Shown here piece by piece: positions 10,226 through 18,671 of a stretch of 64,000 nucleotides of DNA (positions within the stretch are counted from its first letter, which is position 1; every line of letters begins with the position of its first letter). The stretch lies in the NCBI RefSeq assembly GCF_010093045.1, contig NZ_CP048115.1, positions 930,001 through 994,000 on the forward strand, read 5' to 3'. This DNA comes from Mucilaginibacter sp. 14171R-50 (lineage in GTDB: Bacteria; Bacteroidota; Bacteroidia; Sphingobacteriales; Sphingobacteriaceae). The notes under the pieces are model-generated. The model ran no database searches and was not told the DNA's origin. It saw nothing but the letters and a program-made list of their open reading frames with translations. The translations under genes and the position numbers were made by a program.

Positions 10226-10769
10226 ACCAATAATAAAATTTTGAAAAAGTTTCGTTAGCGGCGGCTGTTACCACAGCTTCCTGCTCGGGGGTGTGGCACT
10301 GGGTGTCAAGCACTTTCTTAAAGGAGGCCCACATCTCATCCGTTTTATCACCATAGCCGGAGAAAAACGACAGCCCCATATCCGTCCCTAACTGCTGTTG
10401 TATCATTTTACTAATTATCTTTCCGCCAAGGGATGAGCCTTCAATAACATATAAAGCGCCAAGCGCTTGTAACTGGCTATGTATGGCCGGCAAATTATAC
10501 CCCGTTGCTATTGCAGGCACTGTGCCTCCTAATATCAAAATATCATTGGCAATAGCCTGTGTTTTGCGCCGTTCTGTACCATCGGCTAAGCTCTTGTCAT
10601 CAATAGCATTATCCATCAACATTTCCAAACCGCCAAAATAACCGTAGAAAAGCTGCAAAAGCGTAATGTACTCCGAAACCGACCGAATAGCTCTTAACTG
10701 CCCAATAAGCGCTTTTTCCAATGCCTGGTGATTGTGTTTTGTTTCTTCTTTCAATTTATCTGACAGCAT
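10203..10769 (-). CDS. bphO: Biliverdin-producing heme oxygenase
   Basis: 188 residues, matching bacterial heme oxygenases. The proximal heme-ligand His is expected at H14 in LKEETKHNH. The distal helix shows the flexible glycine pattern ALYVIEGSSLGGKIIS. The enzyme opens heme to biliverdin, CO and iron. Biliverdin is the chromophore of the neighbouring phytochrome, which supports the assignment. Unlike the common co-directional bphO-bphP arrangement, the two genes converge and share 23 bp at their 3' ends. Confidence 0.9.
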   Translation of the reverse strand: MLSDKLKEETKHNHQALEKALIGQLRAIRSVSEYITLLQLFYGYFGGLEMLMDNAIDDKSLADGTERRKTQAIANDILILGGTVPAIATGYNLPAIHSQLQALGALYVIEGSSLGGKIISKMIQQQLGTDMGLSFFSGYGDKTDEMWASFKKVLDTQCHTPEQEAVVTAAANETFSKFYYWFNKAPVF

Positions 10770-11122
10770 AGGCTTTTGTTAATTTAACGCTCACGCATTT
10801 AACCTGGCAAATTGCTGAGCTATGACCCTTCTTCCGAACCTTTGGTGGTGTTGGCGACTCCATTAAAGGTATAATTATTTTGTGAGGCTTTAACCTAGGC
10901 AGCCTTAAGTAGGTATAAACATTAATAATAGCATATTTTGTTTTTATAATATGGTTAACTGTACCGCTGCTCAAAATGTTTAAATACTTGATAAATACAT
11001 TTATAATATATATTATTGTGTATTATTGACACAATAAGATGTAACTGTGTTATAGTAAACCAATTAAGCCATATAGGCGCATACGCCTTGCTGGAACCGC
11101 TTTAACCCTGAAAAGTGTTTTT
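10770..11122. other. 353-bp intergenic region between bphO and the GH3 gene
   Basis: AT-rich spacer between two divergent genes. It should hold both promoters, but I could not identify a clear pair of -33/-7 boxes. An inverted repeat at 11013-11037 is described separately. A 72-codon minus-strand frame here has no recognisable features and overlaps the bphO start, so it was not accepted as a gene. Confidence 0.5.
11013..11037. promoter_or_regulatory. Inverted repeat, possible operator upstream of the GH3 gene
   Basis: Perfect 8-bp arms TTATTGTG and CACAATAA separated by 9 nt, 85 bp before the GH3 start codon. The geometry fits a dimeric regulator site. No regulator gene is adjacent, so its function is inferred only from symmetry and location. 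Confidence 0.4.
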
Positions 11123-13456
11123 ATGAGAAGAAATTACCTGTTGCTTTTGGCATTATTGCCATACTGTGCATCGGCACAAACAAAAAGATGGACTGAAACA
11201 AAAACAGGCACCATTGCCCTGGTAACCAACAAAGGCGGCCAAAGCCTGGGTTACTCTACCGTGTCGGGTGTTAAAATACTTACCGTTGATGGGTTGGCAT
11301 TTAAAGACCTGAACAAAAACGGCAAACTGGATAAGTATGAAGACTGGCGCTTGCCGGTTGATGTGCGTGCCAAAGACCTTGCTTCGAAAATGAGCGTTGA
11401 ACAAATTGCGGGGCTGATGCTTTACAGCCGCCATCAAATGATCCCCAGCATCCCTGTTGGGCCGTTTGCGGGTACTTATAACGGAAAAAAGCTGGAGGAA
11501 AGCGGCGCAAACCCATATGACCTCTCTGATCAGCAGAAACAGTTTTTAGCGAATGACAACGTACGCCACGTGCTTGTTACCTCGGTGCAAAGCCCTGAAG
11601 TTGCCGCAAGGTGGAGCAACAACGTGCAGGCCTTTGTAGAGGGTATTGGTATGGGTATCCCGGCTAATAACAGCTCGGACCCGAGGCACGGCACCGTAGC
11701 CAATGCCGAATTTAATGCAGGGGCAGGGGGCAATATCTCTATGTGGCCCGGTTCGCTGGGCATGGCCGCTACCTTTGACCCATCAGTGACGCAAAACTTT
11801 GGGCACATTGCCGCGCAGGAGTACAGGGCGCTGGGCATTGCAACCGCGTTATCGCCGCAGGTTGATATAGCTACCGACCCGCGCTGGAACCGCGTAAGCG
11901 GAACCTTTGGCGAAGACCCGCAGTTGGCCGCGGATATGGCACGCGCATATATAGATGGCTTCCAAACCTCAACAGGTGCTAAAGAAATTGCCAACGGATG
12001 GGGATATAACAGCGTTAATGCTATGGTAAAACACTGGCCTGGCGGCGGCGCAGGCGAAGGCGGCCGCGACGCCCATTACGGGTTTGGCAAATATGCCGTT
12101 TACCCAGGTAACAATTTCAATGAAGCGATGATACCCTTTACACAAGGCGCCTTTAAGCTTTCGGGCAAAACCGGGATGGCAGCGGCGGTGATGCCTTATT
12201 ATACCATCAGCTTTAACCAGGATACCAAAAACCACGAAAACGTGGCCAACAATTACAACAAATACATAATTACCGACCTGCTGCGCAATAAATATCATTA
12301 CGACGGCGTGGTTTGTACCGACTGGCTGGTAACCGGCGACGAAACGGTTATCAATAGCTTTTTGTCGGGTAAATCATGGGGGATGGAAAAGGCTACCGTT
12401 GCCGGGCGTCACTACAAGATACTGATGGCCGGGGTTGACCAGTTTGGTGGCAACAACGATATGGTACCTGTATTAGATGCGTACAAAATGGGCGTAAAAG
12501 AACACGGCGAGGCATTTATGCGCGCCCGTTTCGAGCAATCGGCTGTGCGTTTATTACGTGGAAGTTTCCGTACAGGATTATTTGAGAACCCATACCTCGA
12601 CGTGGAAACAACAAAGAAAACGGTAGGTAATCCGGAATTTATGAGGGCGGGTTACGAGGCGCAGCTAAAGTCGATTGTGATGCTCAAAAACAAGGGCAAT
12701 GTATTGCCGTTGCCAACCGGCAAAACCGTTTATGTGCCTAAAAAATTCACCCCTGCAGGAAAAAACTTTTTGGGGATGCCGACACCTGAAAAGCTGGAAT
12801 ACCCGGTGAATATAGAAACGGTTAAAAAATACTTTAAAGTAACCGATAACCCGGACGAGGCAGATTACGCGCTGGTATTTATAAGCAGCCCTATCGGCCA
12901 CGGTGGCTACAGCGAAGATGACGCAAAAAGCGGGGGCAATGGTTATTTGCCGATTTCTTTACAATATGAAAAGTACACTGCCGAAACCGCGCGCGACACC
13001 AGTATTGCGGGTGGAGATCCGCTCGAAAAATTCACCAACCGCAGTTATAAAGGCAAATCCGAAACGTCAACCAACGTAACCGATATGGCTATGGTTAATG
13101 ATACCTACGCCAAAATGAAGGGCAAGCCGGTTATAGTTTCAGTGAACCTGAAAAACCCAATGGTATTTGCCGAGATCGAAAAACAAGCTAACGCGATAAT
13201 TGCCGATTTTGATGTGCAGGGCCAAGCCAGTCTGGATATTATTACCGGCAAGGCAGAACCATCTGCGTTACTGCCGCTGCAAATGCCATTGGATATGAAG
13301 GTAGTAGAAGCACAATACGAGGATGTACCGCACGATATGAAATGTTATACTGATTCGGAGGGCCATACGTACGATTTTGGCTACGGCTTAAATTGGAAAG
13401 GGATCATTAAAGACAGCCGCACGTCAAAGTATAGCAAACCCGCTGCAAAACCGTAA
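11123..13456 (+). CDS. Secreted glycoside hydrolase family 3 beta-glucosidase-like enzyme
   Basis: 777 residues with a signal peptide ending near CASAQ. The GH3 N-terminal barrel spans about 80-410, with the substrate-binding KHWPGGGAGEGGRD (303-315) and the nucleophile Asp in YDGVVCTDW (D400). The GH3 C-terminal domain follows to about 765 and includes FGYGLNW near the end. A calcium-loop-like stretch DLNKNGKLDKYEDW (62-75) precedes the barrel. The enzyme likely removes non-reducing beta-linked glucose or related sugars in the periplasm. It starts a co-directional run with an esterase and a GH78 enzyme. Confidence 0.88.
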   Translation: MRRNYLLLLALLPYCASAQTKRWTETKTGTIALVTNKGGQSLGYSTVSGVKILTVDGLAFKDLNKNGKLDKYEDWRLPVDVRAKDLASKMSVEQIAGLMLYSRHQMIPSIPVGPFAGTYNGKKLEESGANPYDLSDQQKQFLANDNVRHVLVTSVQSPEVAARWSNNVQAFVEGIGMGIPANNSSDPRHGTVANAEFNAGAGGNISMWPGSLGMAATFDPSVTQNFGHIAAQEYRALGIATALSPQVDIATDPRWNRVSGTFGEDPQLAADMARAYIDGFQTSTGAKEIANGWGYNSVNAMVKHWPGGGAGEGGRDAHYGFGKYAVYPGNNFNEAMIPFTQGAFKLSGKTGMAAAVMPYYTISFNQDTKNHENVANNYNKYIITDLLRNKYHYDGVVCTDWLVTGDETVINSFLSGKSWGMEKATVAGRHYKILMAGVDQFGGNNDMVPVLDAYKMGVKEHGEAFMRARFEQSAVRLLRGSFRTGLFENPYLDVETTKKTVGNPEFMRAGYEAQLKSIVMLKNKGNVLPLPTGKTVYVPKKFTPAGKNFLGMPTPEKLEYPVNIETVKKYFKVTDNPDEADYALVFISSPIGHGGYSEDDAKSGGNGYLPISLQYEKYTAETARDTSIAGGDPLEKFTNRSYKGKSETSTNVTDMAMVNDTYAKMKGKPVIVSVNLKNPMVFAEIEKQANAIIADFDVQGQASLDIITGKAEPSALLPLQMPLDMKVVEAQYEDVPHDMKCYTDSEGHTYDFGYGLNWKGIIKDSRTSKYSKPAAKP

Positions 13457-13516
13457 ATTCGATAATTACATAGTTTAAGGACTTTTAAAGTTATCAAATC
13501 TTAATTACACAATTAT

Positions 13517-15055
13517 ATGAAACGCTTCCTTACTTTATCAGCCTTATTGTTAAGCGCCTGCTTTGCCAACGCGCAAACTGCTTTTAACGTAGTGCAAACC
13601 GATGCAGGTAAAATATCAGGCACCCTTAGCGGGGATAAAAGCGTTCATATATTTAAGGGCATTCCGTTTGCCGCCCCGCCTGTTGGCGAGCTGCGCTGGA
13701 AGGCGCCACAGCCGGTAACACCCTGGGCGGGAGTAAAAGATTGCACCCAATTTGCCAAAAGCCCCATGCAGGGCAAGCCCAACGAGTTTGGCGTTTACAC
13801 CCGCGAGTTTTTGATAAAAGACGAACCGCTTAGCGAAGACTGCCTGTATCTGAACGTGTGGACCGGCGCAAAAACAGCTGCAGAAAGGCGTCCTGTAATG
13901 GTGTGGATCTACGGCGGTGGTTTTGTAAGCGGGGGCACTAACGTACCTATTTACGATGGCGAAGCGCTGGCCAAAAAAGGCATTATACTGGTGAGCATCC
14001 CATACCGCGTGGGGATATTGGGTTTTTTTGCACATCCTGAACTGACCAAAGAATCGCCCAACCATACCTCGGGCAATTATGGATTGAGGGACTTGCTGGC
14101 GGCTTTAAAATGGATAAAAACAAATATAGCAGCGTTTGGCGGCGACCCAAACAATGTAACTATCGCGGGGCAGTCGGCAGGATCAATGGCGGTAAATAGT
14201 TTGGTGGCATCGCCGTTAGGCAAAGGGCTGTTTCAAAAGGCCGTTGCCGAAAGTGGTGCCAACTTCCTGGCCGGGCCATTTGGCGGCGCTGATTTACCCA
14301 GGGCAGAACGTAGCGGTGTAGAAACAGCCAAAAGAGTTGGTGCATCCTCATTGGCGGAGTTAAGGAAACTGCCGGCCGAAGCTCTATTAAAGCAGTTCGG
14401 CGGTGGCCCTATTATTGACGGGTACGTACTGCCGCAAAGTATCGGCGCTATTTTCGCGGCGAATAAAGAGAACCAGGTGCCGGTATTAACCGGTTGGAAC
14501 GCTGACGATGCCTTTATCGGCAGGCTGCAAAACGCCACGGATTATAAGGTGGAAGCTAGAAAACGATATGGCGCAAAAGCCGAAGAGTTCTTTAAGCTTT
14601 TCCCGGCGGCGACTGATGCCGAAGCAGAAGCATCACAGATCGCCATCTCCCGCGATCAAACCTTCGGAATACAAAACTACACCTGGGCAAAAGTTCAAAG
14701 CGCCAAAGGCAAGGCAAAAGTTTACCTGTACCGCTTTACCCGCCGCCTGCCCGCAACCACAGACTTTAAAAAGTACGGCGCGTTCCACACCGGTGAGGTA
14801 GCTTATGTATTTAATAACTTAAAATTTTTGAACCGCCCGTTCGAGCCGGTGGATCATCAACTGGCTGATGTGATATCGTCGTACTGGGTAAACTTTGTTA
14901 AAACCGGTAACCCAAATGGCAGCGGACTTCCAGCGTGGCCGGCGTTCAACCCCACCACAAACCAGGTAATGATATTAGGCGAAAAGCCGGCAGCTACCAC
15001 CTTACCTGATAAAGCTGCATTGGAATTTATGGTAAGGGATGCGATGAAAAGATGA
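13517..15055 (+). CDS. Secreted carboxylesterase, type B
   Basis: 512 residues with a Sec signal ending near CFANAQ. Alpha/beta hydrolase of the para-nitrobenzyl esterase family: FKGIPFAAPPVGELRW, the oxyanion-hole motif YGGGF (132-136), the nucleophile Ser in AGQSAGS (S220) and the His-containing segment FHTGEVAYVF. It probably removes ester decorations, such as acyl or aryl groups, from plant glycosides, given the GH3 gene 60 bp upstream and GH78 gene downstream. The exact ester is unknown. Confidence 0.88.
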   Translation: MKRFLTLSALLLSACFANAQTAFNVVQTDAGKISGTLSGDKSVHIFKGIPFAAPPVGELRWKAPQPVTPWAGVKDCTQFAKSPMQGKPNEFGVYTREFLIKDEPLSEDCLYLNVWTGAKTAAERRPVMVWIYGGGFVSGGTNVPIYDGEALAKKGIILVSIPYRVGILGFFAHPELTKESPNHTSGNYGLRDLLAALKWIKTNIAAFGGDPNNVTIAGQSAGSMAVNSLVASPLGKGLFQKAVAESGANFLAGPFGGADLPRAERSGVETAKRVGASSLAELRKLPAEALLKQFGGGPIIDGYVLPQSIGAIFAANKENQVPVLTGWNADDAFIGRLQNATDYKVEARKRYGAKAEEFFKLFPAATDAEAEASQIAISRDQTFGIQNYTWAKVQSAKGKAKVYLYRFTRRLPATTDFKKYGAFHTGEVAYVFNNLKFLNRPFEPVDHQLADVISSYWVNFVKTGNPNGSGLPAWPAFNPTTNQVMILGEKPAATTLPDKAALEFMVRDAMKR

Positions 15056-15070
15056 TTCAACTTTTCTATC

Positions 15071-15102
15071 GAAGATTGCCACGCTATCGCTCGCAATGAC
15101 GG
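15071..15102 (+). repeat. Degenerate copy of a dispersed repeat
   Basis: The segment resembles one arm of the inverted repeat at 17557-17652: AGATTGC at one end and TCGCAATGACGG at the other, with a divergent middle. It lies in the esterase-rhamnosidase spacer. Confidence 0.5.
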
Positions 15103-15165
15103 TTTGGAGATTGATGTCGTATCATTACAAATCGTATCTTTAAAGATAAACCTGTAACATTCCCC

Positions 15166-17547
15166 ATGAGATCACTATTCACCGCTCCGGCTTTATTGGT
15201 ATGCTTTTTATGTAAAACGGCTGTATCACAAAGTATAAATCCTGATATCCTAAATAAGAAATGGGCGGCGCAGTGGATCTCGGTACCTAATGAGCCCAAT
15301 AAGGAATACGGCGTTTATCACTTCCGCAAAAATATCGGCCTGCCTACCCGGCCCGCAAAATTTGTGATACATGTATCGGCAGATAACCGCTACAAACTGT
15401 ATGTGAACCAAAAGCTGGTATCTATGGGGCCCGCCCGCGGCGATACCTATTACTGGAACTACGAAACCATTGATATAGCGCCTTATTTAGACGCCGGCAA
15501 AAACACAGTTGCTGCATTGATTTGGAACGAAGGCGATGAACGTGCCGAAGCGCAGATCAGTGAGCGTACCGCGTTTATTTTACAGGGTGATACCCATATT
15601 GAGGAAGTGCTAAACACCAACAACACCTGGAAATGTATCCGCAATAATGCTTACAAGCCTTTAACAGGTGTGGGGTATTCAACGTACTACGTTGCCGGCC
15701 CCGGCGAAATGGTGGATATGCATCAAACCCTAAAAAACTGGACGGCCCAAAACTTTAACGATAACCAATGGCTGCAAGCGCAACGCATAGATAACGGTAA
15801 CCCCAAAGGCACTACCAACGGTTTCGGCTGGATGCTGGTACCATCGGCTATACCGCAAATGGAACTGAAAACGCAGCGGCTGGCATCTTTGCGCAGGGCT
15901 ACAGGCTTTACCGCCCCGGCAGGCTTTCCGCAGGTAAAAACCACGGTAACTATCCCTGCAAATACCAAAGCCGCCATGCTGCTTGATCAATCTTTCCTGA
16001 CCAATGCTTACTTAACCCTGAACATGAGCGGCGGTGATAAAGCGGGCATATCTTTCACCTATTGCGAATCGCCGATGGTGAATGTGGGTAATACTTATCA
16101 AATGGTAAAACCAAACCGAAACGAAATTGATGGCTACAAATTTGTTGGCCGCAAGGATAGTATTACTGCCGATGGTTCGGCAGATCAAAACTTCACTACA
16201 CTGGCTTTCCGAACGTTCAGGTATATCCTGGTGAATATCACCACTAAAGATGAACCACTAATTATCAACGATATTTACGGAACATTTACCGGGTATCCGT
16301 TTAAAATGAATGCCAAACTGCAAACAGGCAATGCCGAAAACCAGCAGATACTGGATATTGGCTGGCGTACTGCCCGCTTGTGCGCCGTGGAAACTTACTT
16401 TGATTGCCCGTACTACGAGCAGTTGCAATACATTGGCGATGGCCGCATCCAGGCCATGATATCGTACTACAACGCAGGCGACGACCGCCTTGCACGTAAT
16501 GCGCTGAACCTGATAGATCACTCGCGCATTGCCGAGGGTATTACGCTGAGCAGGCATCCATCTTATAGTCCGCAGATAATTTCTACATTCTCGCTCTGGT
16601 ACATCAGCATGCTGCACGATTACTGGATGTACCGTAACGATGCCGCATTTGTAAAAGAAAAACTGGAAGGCGCGCGCCAGGTACTCGCCTTTTTCGGCAA
16701 ATACCAGCAGGCCGACGGCTTGTTAAAAAACCCGCCTTACTGGACTTTCGTCGACTGGATAGATACCAAAGGCTGGGATTTCGGCCAGCCGCCGAAGGAT
16801 AAGGACGGCAACTCGGCCATACTGGATATGCAGCTATTGCTTACCTACCGGCAGGCCGCCGAAATGGAAGCCAAACTGGGCATGCCGGTTTACGCGCAGC
16901 AATACAGCGCAAAAGCAGCACAATTAAAGCTATCCATCAACAAAAAATACTGGGATGCCGCTAAAGGCCTGTATGCCGATACCAAGGATAAAAGCACCTT
17001 TTCGCAGCACGCCAATGCGCTGGCCATTTTAAGCGGGGCAGTAAGCGGCCCGGCCACAACGGCGCTGGCAAAAAAATTAGAGCGCGATACCAGCCTGGTG
17101 CAATCAACCATTTATTTTAAGTACTATGTGCACCAGGCCATGGTTAAAGGCGGTTTGGGTAACGATTATATCAATTGGCTGGATGTTTGGCGCAATAATA
17201 TTAAAATGGGCCTAACTACCTGGGCCGAAATATCCGACCTGGAACACAACCGATCGGATTGCCATGCCTGGGGCGCCAGTCCTAACATCGAGTTTTTCCG
17301 CACGGTGTTGGGGATCGATAGCTATGCGCCGGGCTTTAGTAAAATACGAGTAGAACCACATTTAGGTAAAATGGAAAACGCATCAGGCGAGATCCCGCAC
17401 CCCAACGGCAAGGTCGCGTTAAGCTATGTTAAAACCGGCGCTAAATGGAATATCAGCATCAATCTGCCCATAAAAACGGATGGTGTGTTGGTTTGGAAGG
17501 GGAAAAGTTATCCGTTAAAAGGCGGGGTAAATAAATTTGCGATTTAA
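15166..17547 (+). CDS. Secreted alpha-L-rhamnosidase-like protein, GH78
   Basis: 793 residues with a short signal sequence (up to about AVSQ). The N-terminal beta-sandwich has the pattern FVIHVSADNRYKLYVN and GPARGDTYYWNYE, typical of rhamnosidase binding domains. The (alpha/alpha)6 catalytic domain carries the acidic signature ETYFDCPYYEQLQYIGD and later DWIDTKGWDFG. A C-terminal sandwich follows after SYAPGFSKIRVEP. GH78 enzymes cleave terminal alpha-L-rhamnose from pectin side chains or flavonoid glycosides. The preceding GH3 and esterase genes suggest concerted attack on a decorated plant glycoside. Confidence 0.88.
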   Translation: MRSLFTAPALLVCFLCKTAVSQSINPDILNKKWAAQWISVPNEPNKEYGVYHFRKNIGLPTRPAKFVIHVSADNRYKLYVNQKLVSMGPARGDTYYWNYETIDIAPYLDAGKNTVAALIWNEGDERAEAQISERTAFILQGDTHIEEVLNTNNTWKCIRNNAYKPLTGVGYSTYYVAGPGEMVDMHQTLKNWTAQNFNDNQWLQAQRIDNGNPKGTTNGFGWMLVPSAIPQMELKTQRLASLRRATGFTAPAGFPQVKTTVTIPANTKAAMLLDQSFLTNAYLTLNMSGGDKAGISFTYCESPMVNVGNTYQMVKPNRNEIDGYKFVGRKDSITADGSADQNFTTLAFRTFRYILVNITTKDEPLIINDIYGTFTGYPFKMNAKLQTGNAENQQILDIGWRTARLCAVETYFDCPYYEQLQYIGDGRIQAMISYYNAGDDRLARNALNLIDHSRIAEGITLSRHPSYSPQIISTFSLWYISMLHDYWMYRNDAAFVKEKLEGARQVLAFFGKYQQADGLLKNPPYWTFVDWIDTKGWDFGQPPKDKDGNSAILDMQLLLTYRQAAEMEAKLGMPVYAQQYSAKAAQLKLSINKKYWDAAKGLYADTKDKSTFSQHANALAILSGAVSGPATTALAKKLERDTSLVQSTIYFKYYVHQAMVKGGLGNDYINWLDVWRNNIKMGLTTWAEISDLEHNRSDCHAWGASPNIEFFRTVLGIDSYAPGFSKIRVEPHLGKMENASGEIPHPNGKVALSYVKTGAKWNISINLPIKTDGVLVWKGKSYPLKGGVNKFAI

Positions 17548-17556
17548 TTCCCAACC

Positions 17557-17652
17557 CGTCATTGCGAGGTACGAAGCAATCTCAAAAATATGCATAAACG
17601 CCCGGCATTCGCTATTGCCTATCGGGAGATTGCTTCGTACCTCGCAATGACG
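17557..17652. repeat. Perfect 27-bp inverted repeat (dispersed repeat family)
   Basis: Arms 17557-17583 and 17626-17652 are exact reverse complements over 27 bp, separated by 42 nt. The same 27-nt sequence occurs again at 50415-50441 without change. It could form a long RNA hairpin after the GH78 stop codon. It looks like a REP-type or non-autonomous element of this genome. Confidence 0.85.
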
Positions 17653-17889
17653 CACCTATTCCATCGCTTCAATGTCACAAAACCGAATTAATAAAACCCT
17701 GCTGACCTAACCGGGTTAGTACTATAACGTATTCGCAGATAAAATAACGCCTGAATTACATTTATGTAATTCGTTTACCGTTTATTTGGCGTTAATATTA
17801 TAGCTAAATAATACCTATTTATTATTTAAAATGTGATATTTACAGGCGCAATACCTGTATACTCGTTTCAACACATTATCACCGGTTAC
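17653..17889. other. Spacer upstream of the glucokinase gene
   Basis: AT-rich region that should contain the promoter for the pentose phosphate run. No confident TAnnTTTG box was found. An in-frame GTG at 17833 exists, but the ATG at 17890 gives the normal family N-terminus. Confidence 0.35.
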
Positions 17890-18645
17890 ATGAAAACTAC
17901 ACCATCCAATCTAAAAATTCTTTCCATTGATATCGGTGGCTCAAGTATTAAGGCTACAATATTGAACAGTAAGGGCGACCTTACTATGGATTATAAAAAG
18001 ATAGCCACCCCCAATCCTGCCAATCCCGCTAACGTTGTTAAGGCTATCAATACTTTGGTGAAAGATTTCCCGGCTTACGATAAAATATCCGTGGGTTTCC
18101 CTGGCTACGTACGCAACAGCGTTGTAAAAACCGCGCCAAACCTGGGCAACGATTTTTGGAAAGGCGTTGATCTTAGAAAGCTGCTGCAGGATGATCTGGG
18201 CAAAGACACGCAGGTGGTTAACGATGCCGACATGCAGGGCCTTGGCGTAGTGAGCGGCAAAGGGCTGGAGATGGTAATTACCCTTGGCACAGGCTTTGGC
18301 ACCGCCCTGTTAATGGATGGGCATTTGCTGCCTCATTTAGAAGTATCGCACCACCCGGTATCGAAGGGCCGCGATTACGACCAGTACATTGGCGATAAAG
18401 CGCTTGATGAGATCGGCGAAAAAAAATGGAACCGCCGCATGAAGAAGGTTTTTAAAATATTAAAAACTGTATTTAATTACGACTATTTATATATAGGAGG
18501 CGGTAACTCTGACCTGCTTGATTTTAAGCTGGATAAAAACATGAAAATAGTAACCAATGCCGATGGCATTAAAGGCGGGGCGAAATTGTGGCAGGAGGAT
18601 AAACACCCGGTTACACATACAGCTATGGCAACCCCAACAAAATAA
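17890..18645 (+). CDS. ROK-family glucokinase, polyphosphate glucokinase-like
   Basis: 251 residues. The phosphate-binding loop LSIDIGGSSIKATIL lies near the N-terminus, the catalytic Asp is in VNDADMQGLG, and the second nucleotide loop is VITLGTGFGTALL. The overall layout and the C-terminal KVFKILKTVFNYDYLYIGGGN resemble the polyphosphate/ATP glucokinases (PPGK), which phosphorylate glucose to glucose-6-phosphate. Phosphodonor preference is not readable from sequence. It heads the pentose phosphate run, 26 bp before transketolase, and would supply substrate for Zwf. Confidence 0.85.
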   Translation: MKTTPSNLKILSIDIGGSSIKATILNSKGDLTMDYKKIATPNPANPANVVKAINTLVKDFPAYDKISVGFPGYVRNSVVKTAPNLGNDFWKGVDLRKLLQDDLGKDTQVVNDADMQGLGVVSGKGLEMVITLGTGFGTALLMDGHLLPHLEVSHHPVSKGRDYDQYIGDKALDEIGEKKWNRRMKKVFKILKTVFNYDYLYIGGGNSDLLDFKLDKNMKIVTNADGIKGGAKLWQEDKHPVTHTAMATPTK

Positions 18646-18671
18646 TCATCTTTCTTTTTTTACGCACAACA

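Noticed and set aside
10756..10974. 72-codon minus-strand frame upstream of bphO
   Set aside because: It overlaps the heme oxygenase start, has no recognisable motif and sits in an AT-rich promoter space.
14508..14801. 97-codon plus-strand frame inside the esterase gene
   Set aside because: Out-of-frame shadow within a well-supported carboxylesterase.
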